NCBI RefSeq assembly: GCF_042661465.1
Contig: NZ_JBHSWE010000001.1
Span: 4,340,001 to 4,404,000, forward strand
Direction: 5' to 3'
From: Marinobacterium_A aestuariivivens
Lineage (GTDB): Bacteria > Pseudomonadota > Gammaproteobacteria > Pseudomonadales > Balneatricaceae
DNA: 64,000 nucleotides
In this document: piece by piece, positions 9,079 to 18,765 of the stretch
Layout: each line of letters opens with the position of its first letter
Numbering within the stretch: position 1 is the stretch's first letter
Notes under the pieces: generated by a model
Seen by the model: only the letters and a program-made list of their open reading frames with translations
Told to the model about the DNA's origin: nothing
The model's database searches: none
Position numbers and translations under genes: made by a program

Positions 9079-11624
9079 TCAGCTGACAAGCTTGATCGTT
9101 TCGGCCGGGGTCGACGCGGCCTTTTCCTTCGGCGTGGCGGGACGGATCTGGTCGCGTTCCATCACGAAGACGACGTTGTCGTCGGTCTGGTCGGAGTTGA
9201 CGAACGGGCGGAAGCGCTTGAGGGCCTCCGGATCCTCGATGGTTTTCTTCCATTCGCATTCGTAGGTGCCGATGACCTGCTGCATCTGTGCCTCGAGATC
9301 GGCAGCCAGCCCCAGTCTTCGATCACCACCTCGCGCAGGTAGTCGAGGCCGCCTTCGAGGTTGTCCATCCAGACCGAGGTGCGCTGCAGGCGGTCGGCGG
9401 TCTTGATGTAGAACATCAGGAAGCGGTCGACGTAGCGAATCAGCGTTTCGCGGTCGAGATCGGTGGCGAAGAGGTCGGCATGGCGCGGCTTCATGCCGCC
9501 GTTGCCGCACAGGTACAGGTTCCAGCCGTTCTCGGTGGCGATGATGCCGACGTCCTTGCTCTGCGCCTCGGCGCACTCGCGGGTGCAGCCGGAGACGGCG
9601 AACTTCAGTTTGTGCGGCGCGCGCAGGCCCTTGTAGCGGTTCTCGATATCGATCGCCAGGCCCACGCTGTCGTCGACGCCGTAGCGGCACCAGGTGCTGC
9701 CGACGCAGGATTTGACGGTCCGCACCGACTTGCCATAGGCATGGCCGGTCTCGAAGCCGGCGTCGACCAGCTCGCGCCAGATCAGCGGCAGCTGCTCGAG
9801 GCGGGCGCCGAACAGGTCGACGCGCTGGCCGCCGGTGATCTTGGTGTAGAGGTTGTATTTCTTCGCCACCTGGCCGAGCACGATCAGCTTGTCCGGCGTG
9901 ATCTCGCCGCCGGCGACCCTCGGCACTACCGAGTAGGTGCCGTCTTTCTGCATGTTGGCGAGGAAGGTGTCGTTGGTGTCCTGCAGGCCGACGTGGGGCT
10001 TTTTCAGCACGTAGTCGTTCCAGCACGACGCGAGGATGGATCCGACCGCCGGCTTGCAGATATCGCAGCCCTTGCCCTTGCCGTGTTTGTGCAGCAGCTC
10101 GTCGAAGGACCTGATCTGATCGACCCGCACCAGGTGGTACAGCTCCTGACGGGTGTAGGCGAAGTGTTCGCAGATATCCCGGCTGACCGCGACACCGCGC
10201 TCTTCCAGCTCGTGGTTGACGACATTGGTCAGCAGCGCGGCGCAGCCGCCGCAGCCGGTGGCCGCCTTGGTCGCGCCCTTGACGCCGGCGACGTCGGTGC
10301 AGCCGGCGTCGATCGCCTGACAGATGGCGCCCTTGGTGACGTCGTGGCAGGAGCAGATCTGGGCGCTTTCCGGCAGCGCCGAGACGCCGAGACCCGGCTT
10401 GGCGCCGTCACCGCGCTGCGGCAGGATCAGGCTGTCCGGGAACTCCGGCAGCTCGATGCCGTTCAACGCGTACTGCAGCAGGGTGCCGTAGTCCTCGGCA
10501 TCGCCGACCAGAATGGCGCCGAGCAGCTCCTTGCCGCTGTCGTTGACGACGATCTTCTTGTAGATGCCGTTGGCCTCATCCAGGTAGGTGTAGTTGCGCG
10601 AACCTGCGGTATGGCCGTGGGCGTCGCCGATGCTGGCCACGTCGACCCCCATCAGCTTGAGCTTGGTGCTCATGTCGGCGCCGAGGAACTGGCTGTCATC
10701 GCCGAGCAGCTGCGCCACGGCGACCTTGGCCATGCTGTAGCCCGGTGCGACCAGGCCGAAGATACGGCCACCCCAGAGGGCGCACTCGCCGATGGCGAAG
10801 ATGTTCTTGTCGGTGGTCAGGCAGTCGTTGTCGATCACGATGCCGCCGCGCTCGCCGATCTCGAGGCCGGAACTGCGGGCCAGCTCGTCGCGCGGGCGGA
10901 TGCCGGCGGAGAACAGGATCAGGTCGGTTTCCAGCGACTCGCCGTCGGCGAACTCCATGCGATGCACGGCATCGTCGCCATCGACGATCTGCTGGGTATT
11001 CTTGCCGGTGTGGACCCGCACGCCGAGCTCTTCGATCTTGTCGCGCAGTACCTTGCCGCCGGCGTCGTCGAGCTGGACCGCCATCAGGCGCGGTGCGAAT
11101 TCGACCACATGGGTCTCCAGCCCCAGGTCGCGCAGGGCCTTGGCGGCCTCGAGGCCGAGCAGACCGCCACCGACGACCACGCCGGTCTTGCCGCTGGCGG
11201 CGCTGGCCTTGATCGCCTCGAGGTCTTCGATGGTGCGATAGACCAGGCAGTGCTCGCGCTCATGGCCCGGCACCGGCGGCACGAAGGGGTAGGAACCGGT
11301 GGCCAGTACGATGCGGTCGTAGTCGAGCTCGGTGCCTTTATCGCTGGTCACGACCTGGCGCTCGCGGTCGATCGCCACGGCCTTTTCGTTGAGCAGAACG
11401 TTGAAACCCCAGTCGGCGTACTGCGCGGGCTTGCCCATGGCCAGGTCGTCGGCGGTCTTGCCGGCGAAGTATTCGCTCAGGTGGACGCGGTCATAGGCCA
11501 GGCGCGGCTCTTCGCAGAAGACGGTGACGTCGAAGCGTGCGCTTTCGCCGCTTTCGGCAAGGCTCTGAAGGAACTGGTGACCGACCATGCCATTGCCGAT
11601 CAGGATCAGTTTGGTCTTGTTCAT
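9079..11624 (-). CDS. nirB: Nitrite reductase (NADH) large subunit, one frameshift near the 3' end
   Basis: About 848 residues after bridging one missing base at 9315 (VVIED then LGLAADLEAQMQQ in the next frame). Domains: an FAD/NAD(P)H disulfide-oxidoreductase fold (IGNGMVGHQFLQSL; VVGGGLLGLEAAKALRDLGL), a BFD-like [2Fe-2S] domain (ICSCHDVTKG, ATGCGGCAAL), then the sulfite/nitrite reductase domains. The siroheme-[4Fe-4S] ligands are CVGSTWC and GCTRECAEA. It carries out the six-electron reduction of nitrite to ammonium. The start at MNKTKLILIGNG is supported by a GGGAG site. It lies between the NasB-like gene and nirD in one operon. Confidence 0.93.
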
Positions 11625-11701
11625 GGGGCTACTCCCGTTACGATTCGGTGACAGGAACGGCGCTTTCGCAGCAGGCCGATCCGAACTCTGGATTTCAGGT
11701 T

Positions 11702-12960
11702 TCATACCGCCATCTCCCGCGGTTCCTCGGCGGTGCCGGGGGCCTCGGTGTCGCGGATGCAATAGGCGCGGCCAAACGGCAGCATGGGAATCAGTTCATC
11801 GAGCGCGGTCTGCTGCTGCAGCAGCTCGAAATACCACTGGCCGTCTGCGGTATCGCCGTAGAGCACGATGCCGGCCAGCCTGTTGTCCCGCAGCAGCAGC
11901 TTGCGGTAACAGCCGTTGCGGGGGTCGCTCAGGGTCAGGCTCTCGAGGCCGGGCGCATCGAGATGCTCGCCGGCCGAGAACAGGTTGATGCCCGATACCT
12001 TCAGCTGCGTCGGAACCGGCGCGGCGCGATAGGGGTGGCCAGACCCCGGACCAGCCGATCGGCCAGCAGGCGCGCCTGCTCCCAGATCGGTGCAACCAGT
12101 CCAAAGGTCCGACCGCGGTGCTCGATACATTCGCCCAGGGCGCTGATGCGCGGATCTTCGCTGCACAGCAGGTCGTCGACTTCGAGGCCCTGCCGGCAGG
12201 GCAGACCTGCGTCCCGGGCCAGCCCTGCGTTGGGCGCGATGCCGGTGGCGATCACGGCAAGGTCGGCTTTCAGGTGCCGGCCGCTTTTCAGCCGGGCGCC
12301 TTCGATACGATCTGCGCCTTCGAAGGCTCCGATTTCATCACCCAGCAGGAAACGGATGCCGCGGGTCTCGAGGGCCTGGCGCAGCAGTTCGCCGGCCTGA
12401 GGGTCCAGCTGGCGGTTCATCAGCCAGTCGGCGCGGTGCACCAGGGTCACGTCTAGGCCGCGCCTGGCCAGGGCATGGGCGGCTTCGAGACCCAGCAGGC
12501 CTCCGCCCACCACCAGGGCCTCGCGGCCGGCTTTGGCGCATTCAAGAATGGCGTCGACGTCCCCGGTGGTGCGGAAGTCGAAGATGCCGTCCAGGTGCTG
12601 GTTGGATGCCGGTATGCGGGCTGGGCGGGAGCCGGTGGCCAGCACCAGCTGGTCGTAGTCGCAGTGCAGGCCCTGCTGGCTGATGACCCGGCGGGCGTCA
12701 CGGTCGATGCGAACTACCGGATCGCCGCTGTGCAGGCGGATGCCGTTGGCGCGATACCAGTCGGCGCTTTTCAGCACGATGGCCGCGTGGTCGGTTTCGC
12801 CGGCCAGCAGCGGCGACAGCTGAATGCGGTTGTAGGCGCCGCCGTGCTCTTCGCCGAAGACGGTGATGTCGTAACGTGCGGCATCGCGGCGCAACAGCTC
12901 GTCCAGCAGGCGGCTGGTGGCCATGCCGTTACCGATGATGATGAGCTTCTGTCGTTCCAT
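11702..12960 (-). CDS. nasB: NasB-like FAD-dependent NAD(P)H oxidoreductase of nitrate reductase, one frameshift
   Basis: About 419 residues after bridging a missing base in the G/C4 run at 12032-12035. It has two dinucleotide-binding motifs, IIGNGMATSRLLDELLRRD (FAD) and VVGGGLLGLEAAHALARRGL (NAD), and a C-terminal domain starting KVSGINLFSAGEH. It resembles the N-terminal half of NirB without the siroheme part, matching the electron-transfer subunit that feeds NasA. It is first in the operon nasB-nirB-nirD, behind a sigma-54 promoter and leader terminator. The gene symbol follows common usage; naming of this subunit varies between species. Confidence 0.8.
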
Positions 12961-13001
12961 CCGCAGGTGACTCCGTTGCTGTAGCCGGTAAAAATGCCAA
13001 C

Positions 13002-13051
13002 AAAAAAGGCGCTCATCGTCCGTGCGCGAATGCACGGGGATGAACGCCTTT
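13002..13051 (-). terminator. Leader intrinsic terminator upstream of nasB-nirBD
   Basis: On the minus strand AAAGGCGTTCATC pairs with GATGAGCGCCTTT (one G-U), with an inner stem CGTGC-ATTCGC-GCACG, followed by six T. It lies between the sigma-54 promoter and the first ATG, so it is a candidate NasT-controlled attenuator. I could not identify a second hairpin with the typical ANTAR hexaloop with certainty. Confidence 0.8.
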
Positions 13052-13095
13052 GTTCAGTGCCCCCGAGGGGGCGTCGAGTTGTATGTGTTAGTTAA

Positions 13096-13111
13096 AGCAG
13101 GGTGCGTGCCA
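13096..13111 (-). promoter_or_regulatory. Sigma-54 promoter for nasB-nirB-nirD
   Basis: The minus strand reads TGGCACGCACCCTGCT, with GG and GC spaced by 10 bases and near-consensus boxes at both -24 and -12. It gives a leader of roughly 125 nt. It is one of the two best sigma-54 matches in the window. Confidence 0.85.
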
Positions 13112-13176
13112 ACTTGTTAAAAATGCCACTATTCAATGATTTGAGTCGGATTGGTGGCTGCTTCGTCGTTATTTTT

Positions 13177-13224
13177 TGCACCGAATGGGGTAGCTGAACC
13201 GCTTTGGTGCCTGACATTGGTGCA
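13177..13224. promoter_or_regulatory. Candidate NtrC enhancer sites upstream of the nasB promoter
   Basis: TGCACC (13177-13182, followed 5 bases later by GGTAG), GGTGCC (13206) and GGTGCA (13219-13224) lie about 70-120 bases upstream of the sigma-54 promoter. NtrC binds dyads of the form TGCACC-N5-GGTGCA, and these are good half-sites at the right distance. None is a perfect dyad, so this is a tentative call. Confidence 0.45.
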
Positions 13225-13272
13225 AAAAAGGTGGCGCGATACGCGTTCGGTTCCGGCAAATGTTCCGGCCGC

Positions 13273-13382
13273 GTAGGGTGGAATGAGAGAAACGAATTCC
13301 ACCGGTGGTTTCGGTTGGCGCCGCCGGTCCGGATCAACGGCTCCCGGTGGAATTTGCGCCTTCGGCGCTCATTCCAACCTAC
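13273..13382. repeat. Inverted pair of REP-like elements (BIME-like)
   Basis: The left element starts GTAGGGTGGAATGAG and ends CGAATTCCACC (13273-13303). The right one is inverted, ending ATTCCAACCTAC. The TAG stop of the kinase gene on the minus strand is the first TAG of the right element. It is the same family as 5660-5692 and 23973-24047. Confidence 0.7.
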
Positions 13383-15114
13383 AACAACAGCTGCAGCAGA
13401 TTGAGCAGCAGCAACAGGGCGGCGATCAGCTGCCAGCCCAGAAGCGGGTTGCGGGCCATCAGCGGCTGCTCGCGGACGCGTGCTTCGAGCTGGCGGTTCG
13501 GCGTGCACAGGTCCTGCAGGAACTCCGAATAGGCGTCGTAGCGATGCAGGGGTTGGGCTGCAGTGCCTTGCGCAGGCAGCCCTCCATCCAGAGCGGCAGA
13601 TCCTTGCGGTGGCGCAGTGCAGGGATGTAATGCAGCTCGGAATAATGTTCGATGCGGTGACGTTTCACCGAGGGTTCGCGATAGGGCAGCTCGCCGGTCA
13701 GCATCTCGTAGGCGATCACCGCCAGCGAGAAGAGGTCGGAGCGGTAGCTGCCGGGCAGCCCCATCAGGTATTCCGGCGCCACATAATTGACCGAACCCTG
13801 GGGAATCGACTTGTCCAGCGGCGAGACCATCTCCTCGATGCCGGCGATGCGCACGGTGCCGAAATCGAGAATTCTAACCCGGCCGTCGCGGTCGATCATG
13901 ATATTTTCCGGCTTCAGATCCTGGTGCACCATGTCGGCCCGCTGGAAGGCGCGCAGACCGGCGACGATCTGGCGCAGCAGGTCGCGTACCTGATCCAGTG
14001 GTGGCTGGGGGTGATCCTGCATCCACTGGCGCAGGTTCTGCCCCTCGATATGTTCGCCGAGATAGTACATGAAGCGCTTTGGGCGCGGCGGTGCAAAGGT
14101 TTTCATCACGTTGGGATGGTCGATGCGCCGGCCGACCCATTCCTCGCGCATGAAACCGTCCAGATAGAGGCTGTCCTCGGCATGGTTCTCCGACGGCGCC
14201 TTGAGCACGTACTGGCGGTCGCCGTGCAGGTCCTTGACCCGATACATATGACTGCGGGTGCCGCTGAAGATGATATCCAGCACCTCGTAGTCGTCTATGC
14301 GGTTGCCGGTCGCGAGTACCGGCGGGATCGGCAGGGCGGTCAGCCGACGGTAGTTTTCGTCGGGCGTTTCCAGCGGCAGTGCATCGACCTCGATCAGCAG
14401 TGCCGTCAGGTTGTCGTCGCTGCCCCCGGCGAGAGCTTCGTCGATCAGGCCCGAGCAGGCCGCCACCGGGTCGTCCGGCTGCAGGGCCAGCAGTTCGGCG
14501 ATCCGGGCGCGGGGCAGATGCTCGTGGATGCCATCGGTGGTCAGCAGGATGCGATCGCCGGCTTCCAGCGTGCGCTGCTGATAATCCACCTCCAGGTGCT
14601 GATCGGCGCCGAAGGCCCGGGACAGGTAGTTGCGTCCGCGTTCGACATGGACGTGGTCGCGGGTCAGCTGTTCCAGCTCGCCGTTGCGCAGGTGCCAGAC
14701 GCGGCTGTCGCCGACATGGAAGCAGTGCAGCGTGTTGGACTTGAGAATGACCGCCGAAAAGGTGCAGAGCATGCTGTCGTCATGTCCCTGACGCACCGCA
14801 TTCTGCTGGAACAGCCAGCTGTTCAGACTGGAGATGACACGGGCCGCCGCATGGCGGGTGCTCCAGCTGTCCGGTGTGCTCAGGTAGTCGGCGATAAAGC
14901 TGGTTACGGCTGTCTGGCTGGCGATATGGGAATCCTCGCAGCTGCTGACACCGTCGGCGATCACCGCGACGGCGCCTTTCAGTCGGGCGGTCGGGGCGTC
15001 GGGGGCATGGGCGGCGAAGGCGTCCTGGTTGACGGCCTTGACGCCGCTGACCGACTGGCCGCCGAAACGGACCATCGGCGCCTGGGCCGGGGCGCTGTAA
15101 TCGGTGTGTTTCAT
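13379..15114 (-). CDS. Bifunctional PP2C phosphatase / Ser-Thr protein kinase with C-terminal membrane tail, one frameshift
   Basis: About 578 residues after bridging a missing base at 13549-13552. Residues ~15-240 form a PP2C domain with the metal-site motifs NQDAF, IADGVSS, GDSRVW, LTTDGIHEHL and GGSDDN. Residues ~265-520 form a Hanks-type kinase with the Lys in YVLKAPSE, the loop HQDLKPENIMID, DFG as ILDFGTVRI, and APEYL. After the shift the tail ends in a hydrophobic anchor (WQLIAALLLLLNLL). It lies directly behind the NarK-type transporter; a kinase in this position is known in the Pseudomonas nas locus. Its target is unknown, but transporter or reductase control is likely. Confidence 0.85.
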
Positions 15115-15184
15115 CGTCTGTGGCAGGGGTGCTTTGGCACCCCTGCCGGTCCTCCCTGAGACTCTTTGCGGCCTGGCAGGCCGA

Positions 15185-16654
15185 TCAGGAAACGCTGATC
15201 AGCTCGACGCTGCCATCGGCATTGACTTCGGCCATATGCCCCTTGGGTTCTTCCAGCAGTAGCAGGGTTACGAAACCGAGCACTGCGGTCGCGGCGATCA
15301 CCATGAAGAAGGTCTGGTAGCTCACCATCGACAGCACCGTGAGGTAGAACACCGCGCCGACGTTGCCGTAAGCGCCGGTCATGCCCGCGACCTGGCCGGT
15401 CAGGCGGCGCTTGATCAGCGGTACCACGGCGAAAACCGCGCCTTCACCGGCCTGCACGAAGAAGGAGCAGGCCATGGCTGCGATCACCGCCAGCGCCAGC
15501 GGCCAGCTGCTGTCGATCACCGACATTACCGCATAGCCGACGGCAAGGCCCGCGGTCAGTACCAGCAGGGTCGACTTGCGACCCCAGCGGTCGGAGATCA
15601 GACCGCCGGCCGGGCGCGACATCAGGTTCATGAAAGCATAGCCCGAGGCCAGCAGCCCTGCGTAGACCATGTCCAGCTCGAACACTTCGGTAAAGAACAG
15701 CGGCAGCATCGAGACGACCGCCAGCTCCGAACCGAAGGTGGCGAAATAGAGCACGTTCAGCACGGCCACCTGCTTGAACTTGTAGCGGTGCATTTCGGGC
15801 ACCGGTTTGACAAAGATCTCGCGATTGACGCTCCAGGCGCTGTAGCAGTCGTAGACGAAGAAGGCGACGAGGCCGAGGTAGATCAGGGTCGAGACGGTGC
15901 CGCTGAGCAGTTCCACGCCGGCGGGGGACAGTTTCCAGCACAGCAGTGCCAGGGCGGCGTAGAGCGGTACCTTCATCACCAGCAGGAAGACGAAGTCGCC
16001 CTTGCTGGTCACTTCCATGCCGCCGATGCGCTTGGGTTTGAAGTAGGTGGAGCCCTTGGGGGTATCGGTGACGTTGAGGTACCAGATCACGCTGAAGATC
16101 AGGCACAGCACGCCGGTGATGCCGATGGCGCAGCGCCAGCCCTCGTCACCGCCGAACAGCAGTGCCAGGGTCGGCAGCAGCATGGCGCCGGCGGCCGAGC
16201 CGAAGTTGCCCCAGCCACCGTAGATGCCTTCGGCGGTGCCCAGTTCGTTGGCCGGGAACCATTCGCTGACCATGCGGATGCCGATGACGAAGCCGGCGCC
16301 GATAAAGCCGATCAGGAAGCGCGCGATGGCCGCCTGGGTAAAGTCGTCGGCCAGGGCGAACATGAAGCAGGGCAGGCTGCAGATTGCCAGCAGCAGCCCG
16401 TAGACCAGTCGCGGACCGTATTTGTCGGTCAACATGCCGATCAGGACCCGGGCCGGGATCGTCAGGGCGACGTTGAGAATCAGCAGGGTCTTGACCTCGT
16501 CCTTGCTCAGGCCAATCGACGCGGCGATGGAGCCGAGCAGCGGCGCATGGTTGAACCATACGAAGAAGGTCAGAAAGAAGGCGATCCAGCTCAGGTGCAG
16601 GATCTTCATCTTGCCGGTAAACGACAAGAGATTGAGCTTGGCGTTATCAGTCAT
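15185..16654 (-). CDS. NarK/NasA-type nitrate/nitrite MFS transporter
   Basis: A 489-residue major facilitator with about 12 transmembrane segments. It carries the nitrate signature glycine-rich stretches GFIGAGFVIGIRMVSEWF (TM5) and GQVAGMTGAYGNVGAVFYL (TM11). It also has the MFS loops LTDKYGPRLVYG and SDRWGRKS. It imports nitrate, or exchanges nitrate and nitrite, at the inner membrane. It sits between nrtABC and the kinase-phosphatase and has its own leader terminator but no visible sigma-54 promoter. It is therefore probably read from the nrtABC transcript through that terminator. Confidence 0.92.
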   Translation of the reverse strand: MTDNAKLNLLSFTGKMKILHLSWIAFFLTFFVWFNHAPLLGSIAASIGLSKDEVKTLLILNVALTIPARVLIGMLTDKYGPRLVYGLLLAICSLPCFMFALADDFTQAAIARFLIGFIGAGFVIGIRMVSEWFPANELGTAEGIYGGWGNFGSAAGAMLLPTLALLFGGDEGWRCAIGITGVLCLIFSVIWYLNVTDTPKGSTYFKPKRIGGMEVTSKGDFVFLLVMKVPLYAALALLCWKLSPAGVELLSGTVSTLIYLGLVAFFVYDCYSAWSVNREIFVKPVPEMHRYKFKQVAVLNVLYFATFGSELAVVSMLPLFFTEVFELDMVYAGLLASGYAFMNLMSRPAGGLISDRWGRKSTLLVLTAGLAVGYAVMSVIDSSWPLALAVIAAMACSFFVQAGEGAVFAVVPLIKRRLTGQVAGMTGAYGNVGAVFYLTVLSMVSYQTFFMVIAATAVLGFVTLLLLEEPKGHMAEVNADGSVELISVS

Positions 16655-16681
16655 AGTTGTTTTCCGTTATTCCCAAATGGC

Positions 16682-16735
16682 AAAAAAATGGCGCACAACG
16701 GCTCTCCTGTGAGGGGGAACCGGTTGAACGCCATT
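16682..16735 (-). terminator. Intercistronic leader terminator before the NarK-type transporter
   Basis: On the minus strand AATGGCG pairs with CGCCATT around an imperfect inner hairpin, followed by seven T, about 30 bases before the ATG. It has the same design (GGCG ... CGCC plus T-run) as the other three leaders in the cluster. No -24/-12 promoter is visible between it and the upstream ABC gene. It probably acts as an internal checkpoint for NasT antitermination. Confidence 0.75.
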
Positions 16736-16824
16736 GTTCAAACCTGGTGCGTCTTGTTGTCGTCCGGCCCTGTTTCGGTGCGCCCCGAAGGGGTTGTCGC
16801 CCCCGGGTTTGCCCGAATGCCGGA

Positions 16825-17706
16825 TCAGGCCGCCTGAACAGCCCTGGCTTTCGTATCCGTTACCTGTTCTGAATGCAGATCCTGTGCCACTGTCGATTTT
16901 TTCGACCCCTGTTCGCCGTCATCCACCGGATGGCGCTGTTTTTCGTAGAGGAAGCTCAGGACCTCGTGGCGATAGTGGTTGTAACGGCTGTCGTCGGCCA
17001 GGGCGATACGGTCGCGCGGGCGTTCCAGCTCAATTTTCAGGATCTCGCCGACGGTGGCGGCCGGGCCGTTGGTCATCATGACGATGCGGTCGGAAAGGAG
17101 CACCGCCTCGTCGACATCATGGGTGATCATGATCACGGTGTTGTTCAGGGTCGCCTGGATCTCCATCAGCGAGTCCTGCAGGTGGGCCCGGGTCAGGGCA
17201 TCGAGGGCGCCGAAGGGTTCGTCCATGAGCAGCACCTTGGGTTCCATCGCCAGTGCCCGGGCGATGCCGACCCGCTGCTTCATGCCGCCGGAGATCTCGT
17301 CCGGGCGCTTGTGCAGCGCATGGGTCATGTGCACCAGTTCGAGGTTGTGCTCGATCCAGTCGCGCATTTCGGCTTTTGACTTGCTGTGGCGAAACACCTG
17401 CTTCACGGCCAGTCCGACGTTCTCGTAGGCGCTGAGCCAGGGCAGCAGCGAATGGTTCTGGAACACCACGGCGCGCTCGGGGCCGGGATCGCGCACTTCC
17501 CGGCCATCCAGCACCACACCGCCCTCGGTGGCCTGGTAGAGGCCGGCGACGATATTCAGCACCGTCGACTTGCCGCAGCCGGAGTGCCCGATCAGCGAGA
17601 TGAACTCGCCCTTGTCGATCTTCAGATTGACCCTGTCCAGGGCCCGGAAGGCCCCCTTCGGCGTCGGGAAGTCGATGCTGACGCCGCTCAGTTCGAGATG
17701 TGTCAT
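16825..17706 (-). CDS. nrtC: Nitrate ABC transporter ATP-binding protein
   Basis: A 293-residue ABC ATPase of the nitrate/sulfonate/taurine class. Walker A is GHSGCGKST, the Q-loop follows at FQNHSLLPWLS, the signature is ISGGMKQR, Walker B is VLLMDEPFGALD and the switch His is in ITHDVDEAV. The ATG at 17706 has GAGGAG about 8 bases upstream. It energises nitrate uptake with NrtA and NrtB. Only one ATPase gene is present, unlike the cyanobacterial NrtC/NrtD pair, and no extra NrtA-like domain is fused to it. The symbol is by position and could equally be nrtD/nasD. Confidence 0.9.
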   Translation of the reverse strand: MTHLELSGVSIDFPTPKGAFRALDRVNLKIDKGEFISLIGHSGCGKSTVLNIVAGLYQATEGGVVLDGREVRDPGPERAVVFQNHSLLPWLSAYENVGLAVKQVFRHSKSKAEMRDWIEHNLELVHMTHALHKRPDEISGGMKQRVGIARALAMEPKVLLMDEPFGALDALTRAHLQDSLMEIQATLNNTVIMITHDVDEAVLLSDRIVMMTNGPAATVGEILKIELERPRDRIALADDSRYNHYRHEVLSFLYEKQRHPVDDGEQGSKKSTVAQDLHSEQVTDTKARAVQAA

Positions 17707-17717
17707 CTTGCTGCTCC

Positions 17718-18713
17718 TCAACGCACGACGGCGTTCTTGTCCCAGGAAATGGCTTTCTGCAGCGCCAGCATGGCGCGGTCGAGCAGGAAGCCGATCATGC
17801 CGATCACCAGCACCGCCACCATGATGCGGCCAAGGGAATCGGAACTGCCGTTCTGGAACTCGTCCCAGACGAACTTGCCGAGCCCCGGGTTCTGCGCCAG
17901 CATTTCGGCGGCGATCAGCACCATCCAGGCGATGCCGAGCGACAGCCGCAGCCCGGTGAACATCGCCGGCAGAGAAGCCGGGATGGCGATCTTCAACACA
18001 TGGGTCAGAAACGGCAGGCGCAGCACCTTGCTGACGTTCTTCAGATCCTGGCTGATGCCGGAGACGCCGACCGCCGTGTTGATCAGCGTTGGCCAGAGGC
18101 AGCACAGCGACACGGTGATCAGCGAAGTCAGGAAGGACTTGGCGAACAGCGGGTCGTCCGAAACATAGACCGCGCTGACCACCATGGTCACCAGCGGCAG
18201 CCAGGCCAGCGGGGAGACCGGCTTGAACAGCTGTACCAGCGGATTGAGCGCCGCATGCAGGGTACTGTTGAGGCCGATCAGGATGCCCAGAGGGATCGCC
18301 AGCAGGGACGCCAGCACGAAGCCGGCCATCACCGTCACCAGGCTGGTGACGATCTGGTCGAAGAAGGTCGGCTTGCCGGTATAGTCGCGGATGCGGACCT
18401 CGGCAGCGGGGTTCTTCGCGAGCTTTTCGGCATTGCGTTTTTCCTGGCGCTCGATGAAGGCCGTTTCCTTGTCGCGTTCGCGCTTGTGCTCGGCGATCAG
18501 GTTGACCGACTGCTCGTAGACCTGCACCGGGCCCGGAAACTGTCCCAGGGAGGTGTCGATATTGCGTGCCGCGATATGCCAGGCGAACAGAAACACCAGC
18601 AGACCGATCAGCGGTATGATCAGGGCCCTGGCCGTGCGGGCCGTCAGGGCCGGGAGTTCATCCCGTGCCGGTAGCCGCAGCCGTGCAGGCCAGCTCAGAT
18701 TCAACGTACTCAT
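17718..18713 (-). CDS. nrtB: Nitrate ABC transporter permease
   Basis: A 331-residue BPD-type permease. It has an N-terminal transmembrane helix, a charged 60-residue periplasmic insert (about 70-125) and five or more further helices. The coupling motif region is IPASLPAMFTGLRLSLGIAW, close to the EAA consensus. It belongs to the nitrate/sulfonate/bicarbonate group. It lies between nrtA and the ATPase gene with gaps of 52 and 11 bases, so it is one operon. Confidence 0.9.
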   Translation of the reverse strand: MSTLNLSWPARLRLPARDELPALTARTARALIIPLIGLLVFLFAWHIAARNIDTSLGQFPGPVQVYEQSVNLIAEHKRERDKETAFIERQEKRNAEKLAKNPAAEVRIRDYTGKPTFFDQIVTSLVTVMAGFVLASLLAIPLGILIGLNSTLHAALNPLVQLFKPVSPLAWLPLVTMVVSAVYVSDDPLFAKSFLTSLITVSLCCLWPTLINTAVGVSGISQDLKNVSKVLRLPFLTHVLKIAIPASLPAMFTGLRLSLGIAWMVLIAAEMLAQNPGLGKFVWDEFQNGSSDSLGRIMVAVLVIGMIGFLLDRAMLALQKAISWDKNAVVR

Positions 18714-18765
18714 AGCGTCTTCTCCATCCCGTTGCCGGCGCAGACCGCGGTCTGCGCCGGGTACA

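Noticed and set aside
9288..11651. 787-codon open frame antisense to nirB
   Set aside because: Shadow of a GC-rich gene. The protein is low-complexity Ala/Asp/Gln-rich with no domain, while the opposite strand encodes an unmistakable NirB.
12998..13080. Classical ANTAR double hairpin with A1/G4 hexaloops in the nasB leader
   Set aside because: The visible loops are ATTCGC and a 4-base CTCG loop, which do not match. I keep only the terminator call.
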